Positions 40,329 to 51,670 of a DNA stretch of 64,000 nucleotides are shown here, piece by piece (position 1 is the first letter of the stretch; each line of letters opens with the position of its first letter). The position numbers and the translations under genes were made by a program. The notes beneath the pieces are model-generated. The model had not been told where the DNA came from, ran no database searches, and worked only from the letters and a program-made list of their open reading frames with translations. Source of the DNA: an uncultured Pelagibacteraceae bacterium (GTDB lineage Bacteria > Pseudomonadota > Alphaproteobacteria > Pelagibacterales > Pelagibacteraceae); the NCBI GenBank assembly GCA_902576335.1, contig CACGVC010000002.1, positions 1-64,000 on the forward strand. The letters are read 5' to 3'.

Positions 40329-42257
40329 TTAAGCGCTTTTTTCTTTATTCTCGTCTTTTACTTCTTCAAAATCCGCATCAACAACATTATCGTCTTTTTT
40401 TCCTTTATCATCGTCTTTACCATCATCTTTATTAGAATCTGGTTTAGCATTTTGTTGTGACTTATAGATAGCTTCTCCAAGCTTCATAGAGGCCTGCACT
40501 AAAGCTTCAGTTTTTTTCTTAATTTCTTCTGTATTTTCACTTTTTAAAGTCTCTTTTAAAGCTGCTGAAGAATCTTCGATAGCTTTTTTATCAGCATCAG
40601 ATATTTTTGAGCCATGTTCTTTTAAATTTTTCTCAGTCGAGTGAATTAAAGTATCTGCCTGATTTCTTACATCTACTGACTCTCTTTTCTTTTTATCGGC
40701 ATCTTTATTTGCCTCAGCTTCTTTGACCATTTTTTCTATTTCTGCTTCGCTTAATCCTCCAGAGGCTTGAATTTGGATTTTTTGTTCTTTACCAGTTCCT
40801 TTGTCTTTTGCAGAAACATTTACGATTCCATTAGCATCAATATCAAATGTTACTTCAATTTGGGGCACACCTCTTGGAGCCGGAGCGATACCTACTAATT
40901 CAAAATTACCTAGTAATTTATTATCTGTAGCCATTTCTCTTTCACCTTGAAGAACTCTAATAGAAACAGCCGGCTGGTTATCTTCAGCTGTTGAAAAAAC
41001 CTGACTTTTCTTTGTTGGAATTGTAGTATTTTTATCTATTAGTTTTGTAGAAACTCCACCCAATGTTTCAATACCTAATGACAGAGGTGTTACATCTAAT
41101 AAAAGAACATCTTTGACATCTCCTTGTAATACGCCAGCTTGTATAGCAGCACCCATAGCTACTACTTCGTCGGGATTAACACTTTTATTTGGATCTTTAC
41201 CAAAGAAGTTTTTAACTTCCTCAATTACTTTTGGCATCCTGGTCATACCACCAACCATAACAACTTCGTCAATCTCATTGGCTGATATGCCTGCATCTTT
41301 TAATGCCGTCTTGCATGGAGGCATTGTTTTAGCAATTAAATCTTCAACTAAAGCTTCTAGCTTTGCTCTTGTCATCTTAAGGTTAATATGTTTTGGACCA
41401 GTTTTATCTGCTGTTATAAAAGGTAAGTTAATGTCTGTTTGTTCTGCAGAAGAAAGCTCAATTTTTGCTTTCTCAGCAGCTTCCTTTAGTCTTTGTAAAG
41501 CAAGTTTGTCTGATTTAAGATCAATCCCATTATCTTTTTTAAATTCATTAATTAAATATTCTACAATCGTATTATCAAAATCTTCTCCACCTAAAAAAGT
41601 ATCACCGTTTGTAGATTTTACCTCAAAGACACCATCTCCCAGCTCAAGTATTGAAACATCAAATGTTCCTCCACCTAGATCATACACAGCAATTTTTTTA
41701 TTTTGTTTTTTGTCTAATCCGTAAGCTAATGATGCAGCAGTTGGTTCATTTATAATTCTTAAAACCTCTAAGCCAGCAATTTTACCTGCATCTTTTGTTG
41801 CTTGTCTTTGTGCATCATTAAAGTAAGCTGGAACTGTAATAACAGCTTTAGTAACCGCTTGACCTAAATATTTTTCAGCAGTTTCTTTCATTTTTTGTAA
41901 AATAAACGCAGATATTTGAGACGGTGAATACTTTTGTCCTTTTGCCTCTATCCATGCATCACCTTTATCAGAATTAATTATTTTAAATGGTGCAGTCTCC
42001 ACATCTTTTTTTACAGTTGGGTCTTCAAAATTTCTTCCAATAAGTCTTTTAACAGCAAAAATTGTATTTTCAGGATTAGTTACTGCTTGTCTTTTTGCTG
42101 GTTGACCAATTAATTTCTCGTTTTCATCAGTGAAAGCTACAACAGATGGCGTAGTTCTTGCTCCCTCTGCGTTTTCTAAAACTTTAGCTTGACTACCTTC
42201 CATGATTGCAACACATGAATTAGTAGTTCCAAGGTCAATTCCTATAATTTTGCTCAT
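40329..42257 (-). CDS. dnaK: Chaperone DnaK
   Basis: [19 protein letters not shown]. Confidence 0.99.
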   Translation of the reverse strand: MSKIIGIDLGTTNSCVAIMEGSQAKVLENAEGARTTPSVVAFTDENEKLIGQPAKRQAVTNPENTIFAVKRLIGRNFEDPTVKKDVETAPFKIINSDKGDAWIEAKGQKYSPSQISAFILQKMKETAEKYLGQAVTKAVITVPAYFNDAQRQATKDAGKIAGLEVLRIINEPTAASLAYGLDKKQNKKIAVYDLGGGTFDVSILELGDGVFEVKSTNGDTFLGGEDFDNTIVEYLINEFKKDNGIDLKSDKLALQRLKEAAEKAKIELSSAEQTDINLPFITADKTGPKHINLKMTRAKLEALVEDLIAKTMPPCKTALKDAGISANEIDEVVMVGGMTRMPKVIEEVKNFFGKDPNKSVNPDEVVAMGAAIQAGVLQGDVKDVLLLDVTPLSLGIETLGGVSTKLIDKNTTIPTKKSQVFSTAEDNQPAVSIRVLQGEREMATDNKLLGNFELVGIAPAPRGVPQIEVTFDIDANGIVNVSAKDKGTGKEQKIQIQASGGLSEAEIEKMVKEAEANKDADKKKRESVDVRNQADTLIHSTEKNLKEHGSKISDADKKAIEDSSAALKETLKSENTEEIKKKTEALVQASMKLGEAIYKSQQNAKPDSNKDDGKDDDKGKKDDNVVDADFEEVKDENKEKSA

Positions 42258-42278
42258 AATTTAACTCTCCTAAGCAGC

Positions 42279-42306
42279 ATATAAGTGTTAATTTTTAATC
42301 TACAAG
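42279..42306 (-). promoter_or_regulatory. Heat-shock (RpoH/sigma32-type) promoter of dnaK
   Basis: Reverse strand CTTG-N17-CTTATAT matches alphaproteobacterial CTTG-N17-CYTATNT; 22 nt between the -10 element and dnaK ATG. Confidence 0.75.
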
Positions 42307-42318
42307 TTATACCAAACA

Positions 42319-42951
42319 TTATTTATCCTTTAAATTTTGTTTATTTTCGTCAGTTTTTTCATCTTTGAGGCCCGTTTTTTTTGCAACACCAACTAAAGAA
42401 GGTCTCAGTAGACGATCTTTTAACATAAATCCTTTTTGTATTTCCTGAATAATTGTACCTGGCTCTTTGTTATCATCTTCTATTTCCATCATTGCCTGAT
42501 GAAGATTTGGATCAAGTTTTTTATTTATACTATCTATGGGGGTAATATTATTTTTGTTAAAAATAGAGATGATATCTTTATAAATTATGTCAAAATGTTC
42601 CAAAGTTTTTTTTAAAACCTCAGTATTTTTTAATTTTTCGTCATTTTCTAAAATATTTTTTGATCTTTCTAAGTTATCGATCAAGTTCAAAGCTTCTTTC
42701 GCAAAAGTATAACCTCCGTATTCAAATGCATCTATTTTTTCTTTTTCAAACCTTCTTCTTTGATTTTCCATCTCTGCAAAAGTTCTTGCTAGTTTATCCT
42801 CAAGTTCAGTAATTTTTTCTTCTGGTGATTTTTCTTTTTTTTCGTTATCTTTATTTAGATCACCGTTTTCTGACTTGTCAGTTTTATCATCATCTAAATT
42901 TTTTTTTGTATCTTCGTTATCTATGGTAGTTTTGTTTTCTTCTTTTTCCAT
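42319..42951 (-). CDS. grpE: Nucleotide exchange factor GrpE
   Basis: DKLARTFAEMENQRRRFEKEK...RPSLVGVAKK. Confidence 0.95.
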   Translation of the reverse strand: MEKEENKTTIDNEDTKKNLDDDKTDKSENGDLNKDNEKKEKSPEEKITELEDKLARTFAEMENQRRRFEKEKIDAFEYGGYTFAKEALNLIDNLERSKNILENDEKLKNTEVLKKTLEHFDIIYKDIISIFNKNNITPIDSINKKLDPNLHQAMMEIEDDNKEPGTIIQEIQKGFMLKDRLLRPSLVGVAKKTGLKDEKTDENKQNLKDK

Positions 42952-42989
42952 GTGAGGTTATATGGTAAGAAAATTTAAAATGTCCAGAT

Positions 42990-43589
42990 ATGAAAAAAAA
43001 AATAAAAAAACTATTAATTGGCACTAATAATGAAGGAAAATTGAGGGAAATTAAGAACCTAATTCCAAAAAATATACAAATTTTCTCTACTTTAGACTTT
43101 AAGCTTAAAAGTCCAAAGGAAAACGGTAAAACTTTTGCACAAAATTCAATTATAAAATCAAAGTATTTTTCAAAAAAAACAAACTTGATTTGTTTAGCTG
43201 ATGATTCTGGACTTGAAATTGATATCTTAGATAAAAGACCGGGAATTTATTCTGCCAGATGGGCTGGAAAAAATAAAGATTTTAAAATTGCAATTAATAA
43301 AGTCTTTAAAAAATTGACTGCTAAAGATAAAAACTGGAAAAAGAAGCTTATAAAGGCAAGATTTATTTGTGCTTTATCAATTAGTTATCTCAACAAAAAT
43401 TTAGTAAGTGTTATAGGTAAAGTTGAAGGTAAAATTTCAAATAAAGCTTTGGGCAAAAATGGTTTTGGGTATGATCCAATATTTATTCCAAATAAGGAAA
43501 AGAAAACTTTTGGTGAAATGTCATTTTTAAAAAAATATAGAATGGATCATCGCTTTAAAGCTTTTAAAAAAATTAAAAAATTTTTTTGA
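42990..43589 (+). CDS. rdgB: RdgB/HAM1 non-canonical purine NTP pyrophosphatase
   Basis: LLIGTNNEGKLREIKNLI; LADDSGLEIDIL; GFGYDPIFIP. Confidence 0.96.
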   Translation: MKKKIKKLLIGTNNEGKLREIKNLIPKNIQIFSTLDFKLKSPKENGKTFAQNSIIKSKYFSKKTNLICLADDSGLEIDILDKRPGIYSARWAGKNKDFKIAINKVFKKLTAKDKNWKKKLIKARFICALSISYLNKNLVSVIGKVEGKISNKALGKNGFGYDPIFIPNKEKKTFGEMSFLKKYRMDHRFKAFKKIKKFF

Positions 43590-44733
43590 AGGATCCATTT
43601 TCGATTTGATAAAAATTTAATCTATGATTTATCTTGTTATCTTTGATATCAAAGATCCCGATTTTACCTTTAAAAGAACTTTGTTTTTTAAACAAAAGTT
43701 TTGTATCAGATAAGTCGTTTTTTAAAGTCAGGTAATAAACCAATCCAACTAGATCATAACTAAGTAAAGATAAATGATTAGGTTTTTCATTATAAGATTC
43801 TGTAAATTTATTTGTAAAATCCTCTAAATTTTTTTTATTAATAGAAGGGTAATATAATGGTTGAATATTCTTTTCTGAAAGTAAGCTTTCATCAAACCAC
43901 TGATTCAAAGTTATAAAATATTTGTCTTGTGGAGACACGTCCGTGTATAGAAATGATGTGATGACACTTTTTAAACTTTCATCAAAATCAGAGATAATAA
44001 GAGAATCAAAATTAACATTCCCAATAGAATATCTTTTATTTAATTTTTCTATTCTCCTTTTTTTTATTTCTTCATTTACATTTGATAGTTCAACTCTTTT
44101 TATTTCATCAGCTAAATTTTGTTTTCTAATTTTATAATTTGTTATTTCTTCAATTTGTTGTGTCAGTTTTGTAGGCTCAATATTATAAATATAGTGTTTT
44201 GAAATTTTTAATTTTGTTTTTTTAATTGCTTTATTAATTTCTGTTTTGTAATTAAGATCTGGAGTAAGTAAGATTGTCTTTTTTAACTCATTTAGTTCTG
44301 TAAATTTTTTAATTGCGGTAAGCTGTGAAACAGAGTTTACACCGCTACTAATTACATTACTGGGCAAACCGTTTGTTTTATTTGTAAGTGACAGAAATAT
44401 AATATCTTCTACTTCACTAAGGTACTTTATATTTTCAAAAAAAACTGGACCAATTATAATTTTTACACCTAATTTTTTTAACTCAATTGCTGACTGAAGT
44501 GTTTTATTGGGATCTAAACCTGTATCTCTAGGATATATTTCTATATTTTCAACTCCAACATCCTTTAGAGCCAATCTTGTGGATTTAATAATTGATTGAC
44601 CGAGTTTATTTTTTTCACCAGACATCGGAACCAATAAACCAATTTTAATTTTTTTCTCACTAGCGTAACCAAATTTTAAAAAAAATAAAACTATAGTTGT
44701 ACAAATTAAAATTAATTTAAAAATTTTAAACAT
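43573..44733 (-). CDS. LpoA-like penicillin-binding protein activator / periplasmic binding protein
   Basis: Signal peptide; KIGLLVPMSGEKNKLGQSI; divergent from rsmI as in LpoA loci. Confidence 0.78.
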   Translation of the reverse strand: MFKIFKLILICTTIVLFFLKFGYASEKKIKIGLLVPMSGEKNKLGQSIIKSTRLALKDVGVENIEIYPRDTGLDPNKTLQSAIELKKLGVKIIIGPVFFENIKYLSEVEDIIFLSLTNKTNGLPSNVISSGVNSVSQLTAIKKFTELNELKKTILLTPDLNYKTEINKAIKKTKLKISKHYIYNIEPTKLTQQIEEITNYKIRKQNLADEIKRVELSNVNEEIKKRRIEKLNKRYSIGNVNFDSLIISDFDESLKSVITSFLYTDVSPQDKYFITLNQWFDESLLSEKNIQPLYYPSINKKNLEDFTNKFTESYNEKPNHLSLLSYDLVGLVYYLTLKNDLSDTKLLFKKQSSFKGKIGIFDIKDNKINHRLNFYQIENGSFKKIF

Positions 44734-44763
44734 TTAGTGATATTATATTATTTATACATAAAT

Positions 44764-45624
44764 ATGATTGTAAATTTCAAAACAAAGATCAAAGAATTTA
44801 AAAAAGGCTTATATTTAGTACCAACCCCAATAGGTAATTTAAACGATATAACTCTTAGAGCCTTAGAAACCTTAAAAAAATCTGATTTTATATTATGTGA
44901 GGACACTAGAGTTTCCAAAAATTTATTAAATAAATATGAGATTTATGCGGAATTAATTTCAAACCATAAATTTAATGAAAAAAAAAACTTATCAAAAATC
45001 ATTCATATACTGAAAAAAGGTCAAATAGTTTCGATGATCTCAGATGCTGGAACACCAAACATCTCAGACCCAGGAAACTTATTAGTAAAGGAATGCGTAA
45101 AAAATGAAATTGAAATTATTCCATTACCGGGTCCATCAGCAGTTACAACAGCATTGTCGGCAAGTGGATTTTCAGACAAATTCTTTTTTTATGGTTTTTT
45201 CCCTGAAAAAAAAAATGAAATATTGAAAATCCTAGAAACATCTAAAAAATTAGATAGCTCTTTGATTTTTTTCATTTCAGCCAAAAAAATTAACAAAATA
45301 ATACCTTACATAAAAAAGGAATTTTCAGGCAGGAAAATTTTAATTTGTAGAGAAATGTCAAAATTATATGAGGAATTCATTAGATTAGATATTGATGAAT
45401 TAAAAGTCTTTGAAAAAAACTTAAAGGGGGAATTAACGATCGTAATTTCAGAGAAATTAAATAAAAAAAATTCGCTTGAATTGAGTGAATCAGATAAAAG
45501 AACCATTAAAAAGATGATCAGTAAACTAAGCATAAAAGAAATTACAAACCTTATCCATCAAAATAATCCAGTTTCAAAAAAAATAATTTATAAATATTGT
45601 GTTGATATTAAGAATGAAGATTAA
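44764..45624 (+). CDS. rsmI: 16S rRNA 2'-O-ribose methyltransferase RsmI
   Basis: GLYLVPTPIGNLNDITLRALETLK; EDTRVSKNLL; start probably MIVNFKTK. Confidence 0.95.
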   Translation: MIVNFKTKIKEFKKGLYLVPTPIGNLNDITLRALETLKKSDFILCEDTRVSKNLLNKYEIYAELISNHKFNEKKNLSKIIHILKKGQIVSMISDAGTPNISDPGNLLVKECVKNEIEIIPLPGPSAVTTALSASGFSDKFFFYGFFPEKKNEILKILETSKKLDSSLIFFISAKKINKIIPYIKKEFSGRKILICREMSKLYEEFIRLDIDELKVFEKNLKGELTIVISEKLNKKNSLELSESDKRTIKKMISKLSIKEITNLIHQNNPVSKKIIYKYCVDIKNED

Positions 45625-46207
45625 AATTGTATTAATTTTTCTTATTGGACTGATTTTAAGTGGATGTGTTGGGGTGTCATCTACTGGTATATTTGGAACT
45701 GGAGTTAGCGTTGCGATAGACCCAAGATCTCTTGGAACACAAATAGATGACTCAATAATGCAGAAAAATTTAACTACAAGAATTTTATTGTTGAATAAAA
45801 ATTATTTTTTATCAGTAAAAACAAAAGTTATAGATGGTAGAATATTTATAACTGGTAAAGTTGAAGATCCAGAAGAAAAACTTAAATTAACAAAGCTTGC
45901 ATGGGAAACTCAAGGAGTAAGGTCTGTAAAAAATGATTTAAAAATTAAAGAAGATTTTAATTTTAAGCAATCAGCAAAAGATTTACTTATCACTTCACAA
46001 TTAAGAACAGCTTTAATATTTAACGACAAAATAAAAGCAACAAATTATCAAATAGATACATATAAAAAAAAGATTTATATCTACGGCATAGCCACAACAA
46101 CTGATGAAAAGGATGCAGTTATCGAAGAAGCAAATGAAATTTTGGATGTTGAAAATGTGATCGCAAGTATACTATTAGTGGATAATTTAAGAATTCAAAA
46201 AAATTAG
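45614..46207 (+). CDS. BON-domain lipoprotein (DolP/YraP-like)
   Basis: Lipobox MKIKIVLIFLIGLILSGC; two BON-like repeats. Confidence 0.85.
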   Translation: MKIKIVLIFLIGLILSGCVGVSSTGIFGTGVSVAIDPRSLGTQIDDSIMQKNLTTRILLLNKNYFLSVKTKVIDGRIFITGKVEDPEEKLKLTKLAWETQGVRSVKNDLKIKEDFNFKQSAKDLLITSQLRTALIFNDKIKATNYQIDTYKKKIYIYGIATTTDEKDAVIEEANEILDVENVIASILLVDNLRIQKN

Positions 46208-46208
46208 A

Positions 46209-48491
46209 TTATTTATCATACTTAATTACATCTGCAGAATATGCCGCTATAGATGCTAAGTTTAAAATTTCAGATGTAGATGATCTCAATGGTGCTATCT
46301 CAATTGGTAAACCTAAACCAATCAACAACGGTCCAATTACTTTTGCTCTGCTCATAGATTTAATCATTTTATACGAAATAGCTGCGCTGTGTTGACTAGG
46401 CATTATCAAGACATTTGAGTTTCCAACAATTTCAGAGAATGGATATAATTCTTTGTAAATTTCATCTAAAGCCACGTCTGGTTGCATCTCTCCATCAAAT
46501 TTGAAATCAACTTTATCTTTTTTTAGAATTTCAACTGCATCGCTTAATCTCTTTGTTCTATCTGTAGCTGGTTCACCGAAAGTAGAGTGTGATAAAAAAG
46601 CGACTTTAGGGTCAAATCCGAAAAGTCGTACGACCCTCGCTGCAGATTTTGCCATTTCAGCTAATTGTTTTGCATCGGGATATTCAATAACTGATGTATC
46701 ACAAATAAAAATTGTTTTACCTCTATTAACAACTAAATTTAAACCAAACATTATTTCCCCGGGTCTTGGATCTACAACCTTGATCACCTTTTCGAGTGAT
46801 GATGAATATCTTCTAGTATTACCAGTGACCATGGCATCTGCATCATTGCAAGCAACCATACACGAAGCCCAAATTACCCTATCATTTCTAATGAGCCTAT
46901 CGCAGTCTCTTTCTAACATTCCCTTTTGTCTTTGAAGTTTTTTAAAAAGATATTTAACATATCTCTCCCTTTTCTCCTTATCTTTTGAATTTACGATTTC
47001 AATATCAAAATCTTCATTATAACCAATTTTTTTTATTTGATTCTTAATTAACTCCTCTTTCCCTACTAAAATTGGAATTCCTAATTTTGAATTTTTAAAC
47101 GCGATTGCAGCCTTTAACATATTTTCATCTTCACCATCTGCAAATACAACTTTTTTTTGTTTTTTCTTAATATAGTTATTAACACCTTGAAGAATTGTAA
47201 CAGTTGGATCTAGCCTTTGCTTAAGTTGATCTTTGTAGATATCAAAATCTTTAATATTAATTCTAGCAACTCCGGTTTCCATTGCAGCTTTAGCTACAGC
47301 TGCTGGAATAACACTAATTAATCTTGGATCAAATGTTGATGGTATTATATAATCTTTTCCATAATGAGGTCTTTCACCTCCCATTGCTGCAACAACTTCA
47401 TCTGGCACATCCTCCTTTGCTAAATTAGCGATTGCATGTGCAGCGGCAACTTTCATTTCCTCATTTATTGTTTTTGCTCTTACATCTAATGCTCCTCTAA
47501 ATATGTAGGGAAAACCTATCAGATTATTTACCTGGTTAGCGTAATCCGATCTTCCTGTAGCTATAATTGCATCATTTCTAACCTCCTCAACTTCCTCAGG
47601 TGTAATTTCAGGATCAGGATTTGCACAGGCAAATATTATAGGATTTTTTGCCATCTTTTTTACCATCGCTTTAGTTAATGTTCCTTTTGCAGATAATCCT
47701 AAAAAAACATCAGCATTATTAATTGCATCACTTAAAGTTCTGTCTTTTGTTTCAATTGCATGATTTGACTTCCATTGGTTTAAATTTTCTCTGCCTTTAT
47801 AAATGACCCCTTTTCTATCTACCATCGTGATGTTTCCATTTGGTACACCAGATTTTATAAATAAATTTGCACAAGCCATCGCCGACGCTCCAGCACCATT
47901 TACAACTATTTTTACTTTATCAATTTTTTTTTTACTAATATCTAACGCATTAATTAATGCTGCGGTTGTGATAATTGCTGTACCGTGTTGATCATCGTGA
48001 AATACAGGTATATCAAGAATTTCTTTCAGCTTATCCTCTATAATAAAACAGTCAGGTGCCGCAATATCTTCAAGATTGATACCACCAAAGCTAGGAGCAA
48101 AATTTTTTATGCTACTTATTATCTCTTCTGTGTCATCTGAGTCTATCTCTAAATCAATAGAGTCTATATCGGCGAATCTTTTAAATAAAACAGCCTTTCC
48201 TTCCATAACTGGTTTCGATGCTAATGCACCTAAATTTCCCATGCCTAAAATTGCAGAGCCGTTACTAATAACTGCAACGAGGTTTCCTTTACTAGTATAA
48301 TCAAATGCTGCTTCTGGATTTTCACTTATCGCCCTTACAGGAGCTGCTACCCCGGGAGAATATGCTAAAGCCAAATCTCTTTTTGTGGTCATATTTTTTG
48401 AGGAAGATATCTCAATCTTGCCTGGCTTTTTTTCTTTATGAAAATCTAAAGCTTCTTTATCAGTGTAATGATCAATTTTTGTTTTTTTCAT
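46209..48491 (-). CDS. maeB: NADP-dependent malic enzyme with C-terminal phosphotransacetylase-like domain
   Basis: LALAYSPGVAAPVRAI; FHDDQHGTAIITTAAL; C-terminal PTA-like region. Confidence 0.95.
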   Translation of the reverse strand: MKKTKIDHYTDKEALDFHKEKKPGKIEISSSKNMTTKRDLALAYSPGVAAPVRAISENPEAAFDYTSKGNLVAVISNGSAILGMGNLGALASKPVMEGKAVLFKRFADIDSIDLEIDSDDTEEIISSIKNFAPSFGGINLEDIAAPDCFIIEDKLKEILDIPVFHDDQHGTAIITTAALINALDISKKKIDKVKIVVNGAGASAMACANLFIKSGVPNGNITMVDRKGVIYKGRENLNQWKSNHAIETKDRTLSDAINNADVFLGLSAKGTLTKAMVKKMAKNPIIFACANPDPEITPEEVEEVRNDAIIATGRSDYANQVNNLIGFPYIFRGALDVRAKTINEEMKVAAAHAIANLAKEDVPDEVVAAMGGERPHYGKDYIIPSTFDPRLISVIPAAVAKAAMETGVARINIKDFDIYKDQLKQRLDPTVTILQGVNNYIKKKQKKVVFADGEDENMLKAAIAFKNSKLGIPILVGKEELIKNQIKKIGYNEDFDIEIVNSKDKEKRERYVKYLFKKLQRQKGMLERDCDRLIRNDRVIWASCMVACNDADAMVTGNTRRYSSSLEKVIKVVDPRPGEIMFGLNLVVNRGKTIFICDTSVIEYPDAKQLAEMAKSAARVVRLFGFDPKVAFLSHSTFGEPATDRTKRLSDAVEILKKDKVDFKFDGEMQPDVALDEIYKELYPFSEIVGNSNVLIMPSQHSAAISYKMIKSMSRAKVIGPLLIGLGLPIEIAPLRSSTSEILNLASIAAYSADVIKYDK

Positions 48492-48541
48492 TTATGTTAA
48501 TTAGGTGTACAAATAGGGTAAAATTAAGACAAATATGATTT

Positions 48542-50071
48542 ATGAATTTAGTTAAGTCAACAGGGACTTTTGGTTTTTATACTATTATCAGCAGATTACT
48601 TGGTTATTTAAGAGATGTTTTGATAGCAATTTTTCTTGGAACAAGTTTTTTAGCAGATGTTTTTTTTGTAGCATTCAGAATACCTAATACTTTTAGAAGA
48701 TTATTTGCAGAGGGAACTTTTAATGCAGCTTTTATACCAAGCTATACTTCAGAATTAGTAAAAAAAAAATCTGGATCACAAAAATTTGCAAACGAAATTT
48801 TTAATTTATTATTTTTAGGTCTATTGTTTTTAGTTTTAATTATTGAAGTTTTCATGCCAGTTTTTGTGAGATTAATAGCACCAGGTTTTGTTGATAATAC
48901 AGAAAAAATTCAATTAGCTGTAAATTTAACAAGGATAACTCTTCCATTTTTAATGTTTGTAAGCCTATCTTCTTTTTTTGCAGCAATTCTTAACTCACAT
49001 AATAAATTTGCTGCTGCATCTGCAGCACCAATAATCCTTAATATTGTTTTAATATCTATTTTATTTTTTGGTAAATTTCTCAACGATGAACTGGTTTATT
49101 ATCTATCATATGGAGTTTCAGGAGCAGGAATATTACAGCTTGTTTTTTTATATCAATTTACAAAAAAGTTTTATTCTATTCAATTTAGTTTTAATTTCAA
49201 AATTAATAATAAGGTTAGATTTTTTTTTAAAAAACTTTTACCTAGTATTTTCTCATCTGGTGTTACGCAAATTAATATTTTAATAGGCACTATAATTGCA
49301 TCTTTTCAAGCCAGTGCCGTATCTTATCTATACTATGCTGATAGAATTTATCAAATTAACCTTGCAATAGCTGGAATAGCCATTGGAGTTGTTGTTTTAC
49401 CACAACTCTCTAAACATGTTTTTTTAAAAAAAAAAAACAAAATACTTTTACTTCAAAATAAAGCACTTGAGCTTAGTATGTTTTTAAGTTTACCTGCTTC
49501 TGTCGCTTTAATCGTAGGATCAGAACAAATTATTTCTGCACTATTTGGTTATGGTTCTTTTGACGAACTTTCTGTAACTAACTCAGCAAATGCACTTTAC
49601 TATTTTGGTTTAGGACTACCAGCATTCGCATTAATTAAAGTATTCTCGACATTTTTTTTCGCAAATCAGGATACTAAAACACCTTTTTATATTTCATTAA
49701 TTTCTGTTATTTTAAATATATTAATAAGTATTTATTTTTTCAGAGATATTGGTTTCATAATAATTCCTATAGCTACTACAATTTCATCTTGGTTTAATGC
49801 AATTGTATTATTTCTTTATTTAAAAAATAATAATTTATTTAATTTCAATGATTTATTCTTTGTTAAATTTCTAAAGATACTTCTGGCCTCTATCCTTATG
49901 GGAATATTTTTTAATTATTTAATTTTGTTTTTTGAAAATAAATTGATATATCAATATAATTTAAAATCTATTTATTTAATATTATCATCTTTTTTAAGTC
50001 TTGTATTTTATTTGAGCTTTTCATTATTGATCAAAGCTTTTAAATATGGTGATATTAAACTAAAGTATTAG
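48542..50071 (+). CDS. murJ: Lipid II flippase MurJ
   Basis: [15 protein letters not shown]...[22 protein letters not shown]. Confidence 0.96.
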   Translation: MNLVKSTGTFGFYTIISRLLGYLRDVLIAIFLGTSFLADVFFVAFRIPNTFRRLFAEGTFNAAFIPSYTSELVKKKSGSQKFANEIFNLLFLGLLFLVLIIEVFMPVFVRLIAPGFVDNTEKIQLAVNLTRITLPFLMFVSLSSFFAAILNSHNKFAAASAAPIILNIVLISILFFGKFLNDELVYYLSYGVSGAGILQLVFLYQFTKKFYSIQFSFNFKINNKVRFFFKKLLPSIFSSGVTQINILIGTIIASFQASAVSYLYYADRIYQINLAIAGIAIGVVVLPQLSKHVFLKKKNKILLLQNKALELSMFLSLPASVALIVGSEQIISALFGYGSFDELSVTNSANALYYFGLGLPAFALIKVFSTFFFANQDTKTPFYISLISVILNILISIYFFRDIGFIIIPIATTISSWFNAIVLFLYLKNNNLFNFNDLFFVKFLKILLASILMGIFFNYLILFFENKLIYQYNLKSIYLILSSFLSLVFYLSFSLLIKAFKYGDIKLKY

Positions 50072-50073
50072 CT

Positions 50074-51075
50074 ATGGGAAAAAAAATTTTTTCAGGTGTC
50101 CAGCCTACCGGAAATCTACATCTAGGAAATTATTTGGGTGCGATTAAAAATTTTGTTAAGCTAAATAACGAAGATCAAAATGAGTGTATATTTTGTATTG
50201 TCGATCTTCATGCTATCACAGTTGCTCAAGATCCAAAAAAATTGAGAGATAATATCTATGAAACTGCTGCAACTTTTATTGCAAGCGGTATAGATCCCAA
50301 AAAAAGTATTATATTTAATCAATCAAGCGTGAGCGCTCATTCAGAGGCTGCTTGGATATTAAGCTGTGTGGCTAGGATGGGATGGCTTAACAGAATGACA
50401 CAATTTAAGGAGAAAGCTGGAAAAGATAAAGAAAAAGCAAGTATTGGTCTCTACTCATATCCTGTTTTAATGGCAGCAGATATTCTACTTTATGACACTA
50501 CTCACGTACCTGTTGGAGACGACCAAAAGCAACATTTAGAACTCTGTCGTGATATCGCACAAAAATTTAATAATGATTTCAATGTTGATGAGTTTTTCAA
50601 AATACCTGAGCCATTAATTCAAAAAAGGTTTTCCAGAATTATGAGTTTGAGAGATGGAACAAAAAAAATGAGTAAATCTGAATTATCAGATTTGAGTAGA
50701 ATAAATTTAACTGATGATAAAGATCAAATAATTAATAAAATTAAAAAAGCAAAAACTGATACTTTGCCATTACCAGCTACAAGCGCAGATTTAGAAAAAA
50801 GACCTGAGGCTAAAAATTTGATGAGTATTTACTCTAGTATAATGGATGCAAATTTAGACGATACAATTAATGAATTTTCTGGGAAAAATTTTTCAGAATT
50901 CAAAGAAAATTTATCACAAGTTTTAGTTGATAAAATTATCCCTATATCAAATGAAATTAAAAAACTTTTAAAAGAAAAAAGTTTTTTAGACCAAATATTA
51001 GATAGTGGACGTCAAAAAGCTGATAAGATTGCATCAGAAAAGGTTAAAAAAATTCAAGAAATCATGGGTTTTTAA
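50074..51075 (+). CDS. trpS: Tryptophanyl-tRNA synthetase
   Basis: [26 protein letters not shown]. Confidence 0.98.
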   Translation: MGKKIFSGVQPTGNLHLGNYLGAIKNFVKLNNEDQNECIFCIVDLHAITVAQDPKKLRDNIYETAATFIASGIDPKKSIIFNQSSVSAHSEAAWILSCVARMGWLNRMTQFKEKAGKDKEKASIGLYSYPVLMAADILLYDTTHVPVGDDQKQHLELCRDIAQKFNNDFNVDEFFKIPEPLIQKRFSRIMSLRDGTKKMSKSELSDLSRINLTDDKDQIINKIKKAKTDTLPLPATSADLEKRPEAKNLMSIYSSIMDANLDDTINEFSGKNFSEFKENLSQVLVDKIIPISNEIKKLLKEKSFLDQILDSGRQKADKIASEKVKKIQEIMGF

Positions 51076-51127
51076 ATATAAAATACAAACAAGTTTCATT
51101 TTAAAAATTATTGACTATATATAAATC

Positions 51128-51667
51128 ATGTTTGTACAGTCAGAATTTACACCCAATCCAAACTCGATCAAGTTTTTGCCAGGCAAGACTGTTTCTAAAA
51201 GTGGTTCTTTTGAAGTTACAAAAAAAGATGAAACCAATAATGAACTAATTAAAAATTTGTTTTCTGTTAGTGGTGTAGAAAGTATTTTTTTAGGGAAAGA
51301 CTTTATTTCAGTAAATAAACGAGATGAAGTTGAGTGGGAGGAAATAAAACATATCATTATATCATTAATAAATGATTTTTATTCTGCAGGTAAAGAATAC
51401 GTCGTGGAAAAAGACTTGAAAGAGAACTCTGAAAATCTAGAGGAGATAGAATTAAAAATTATTAAAATTCTAGACCAGAAAATTAGACCTGCTGTTGCAA
51501 GAGATGGGGGGGATATTAAATTCAAAGAATTTAAAGATGGTGTAGTTAAAGTTCAATTACAAGGAAGTTGCTCAGGCTGCCCAAGTTCTACGATGACATT
51601 AAAACAAGGTGTTCAAAACCTTCTATGTCACTATATACCTGAGGTAAAACAAGTTGAGGCAATATAA
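51128..51667 (+). CDS. NifU-like Fe-S scaffold/carrier (NfuA type)
   Basis: N-terminal Nfu domain (TPNPNSIKFLPG) and GSCSGCPSSTMTLKQGVQNLL. Confidence 0.95.
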   Translation: MFVQSEFTPNPNSIKFLPGKTVSKSGSFEVTKKDETNNELIKNLFSVSGVESIFLGKDFISVNKRDEVEWEEIKHIIISLINDFYSAGKEYVVEKDLKENSENLEEIELKIIKILDQKIRPAVARDGGDIKFKEFKDGVVKVQLQGSCSGCPSSTMTLKQGVQNLLCHYIPEVKQVEAI

Positions 51668-51670
51668 ATT

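Noticed and set aside
41113-41724. 203-aa plus-strand ORF antisense to dnaK
   Set aside because: A long open antisense frame is expected opposite dnaK-like codon usage; Ser/Leu-rich, no domain.
46501-46935. 144-aa plus-strand ORF antisense to maeB
   Set aside because: Shadow ORF without recognisable motif or ribosome-binding site.
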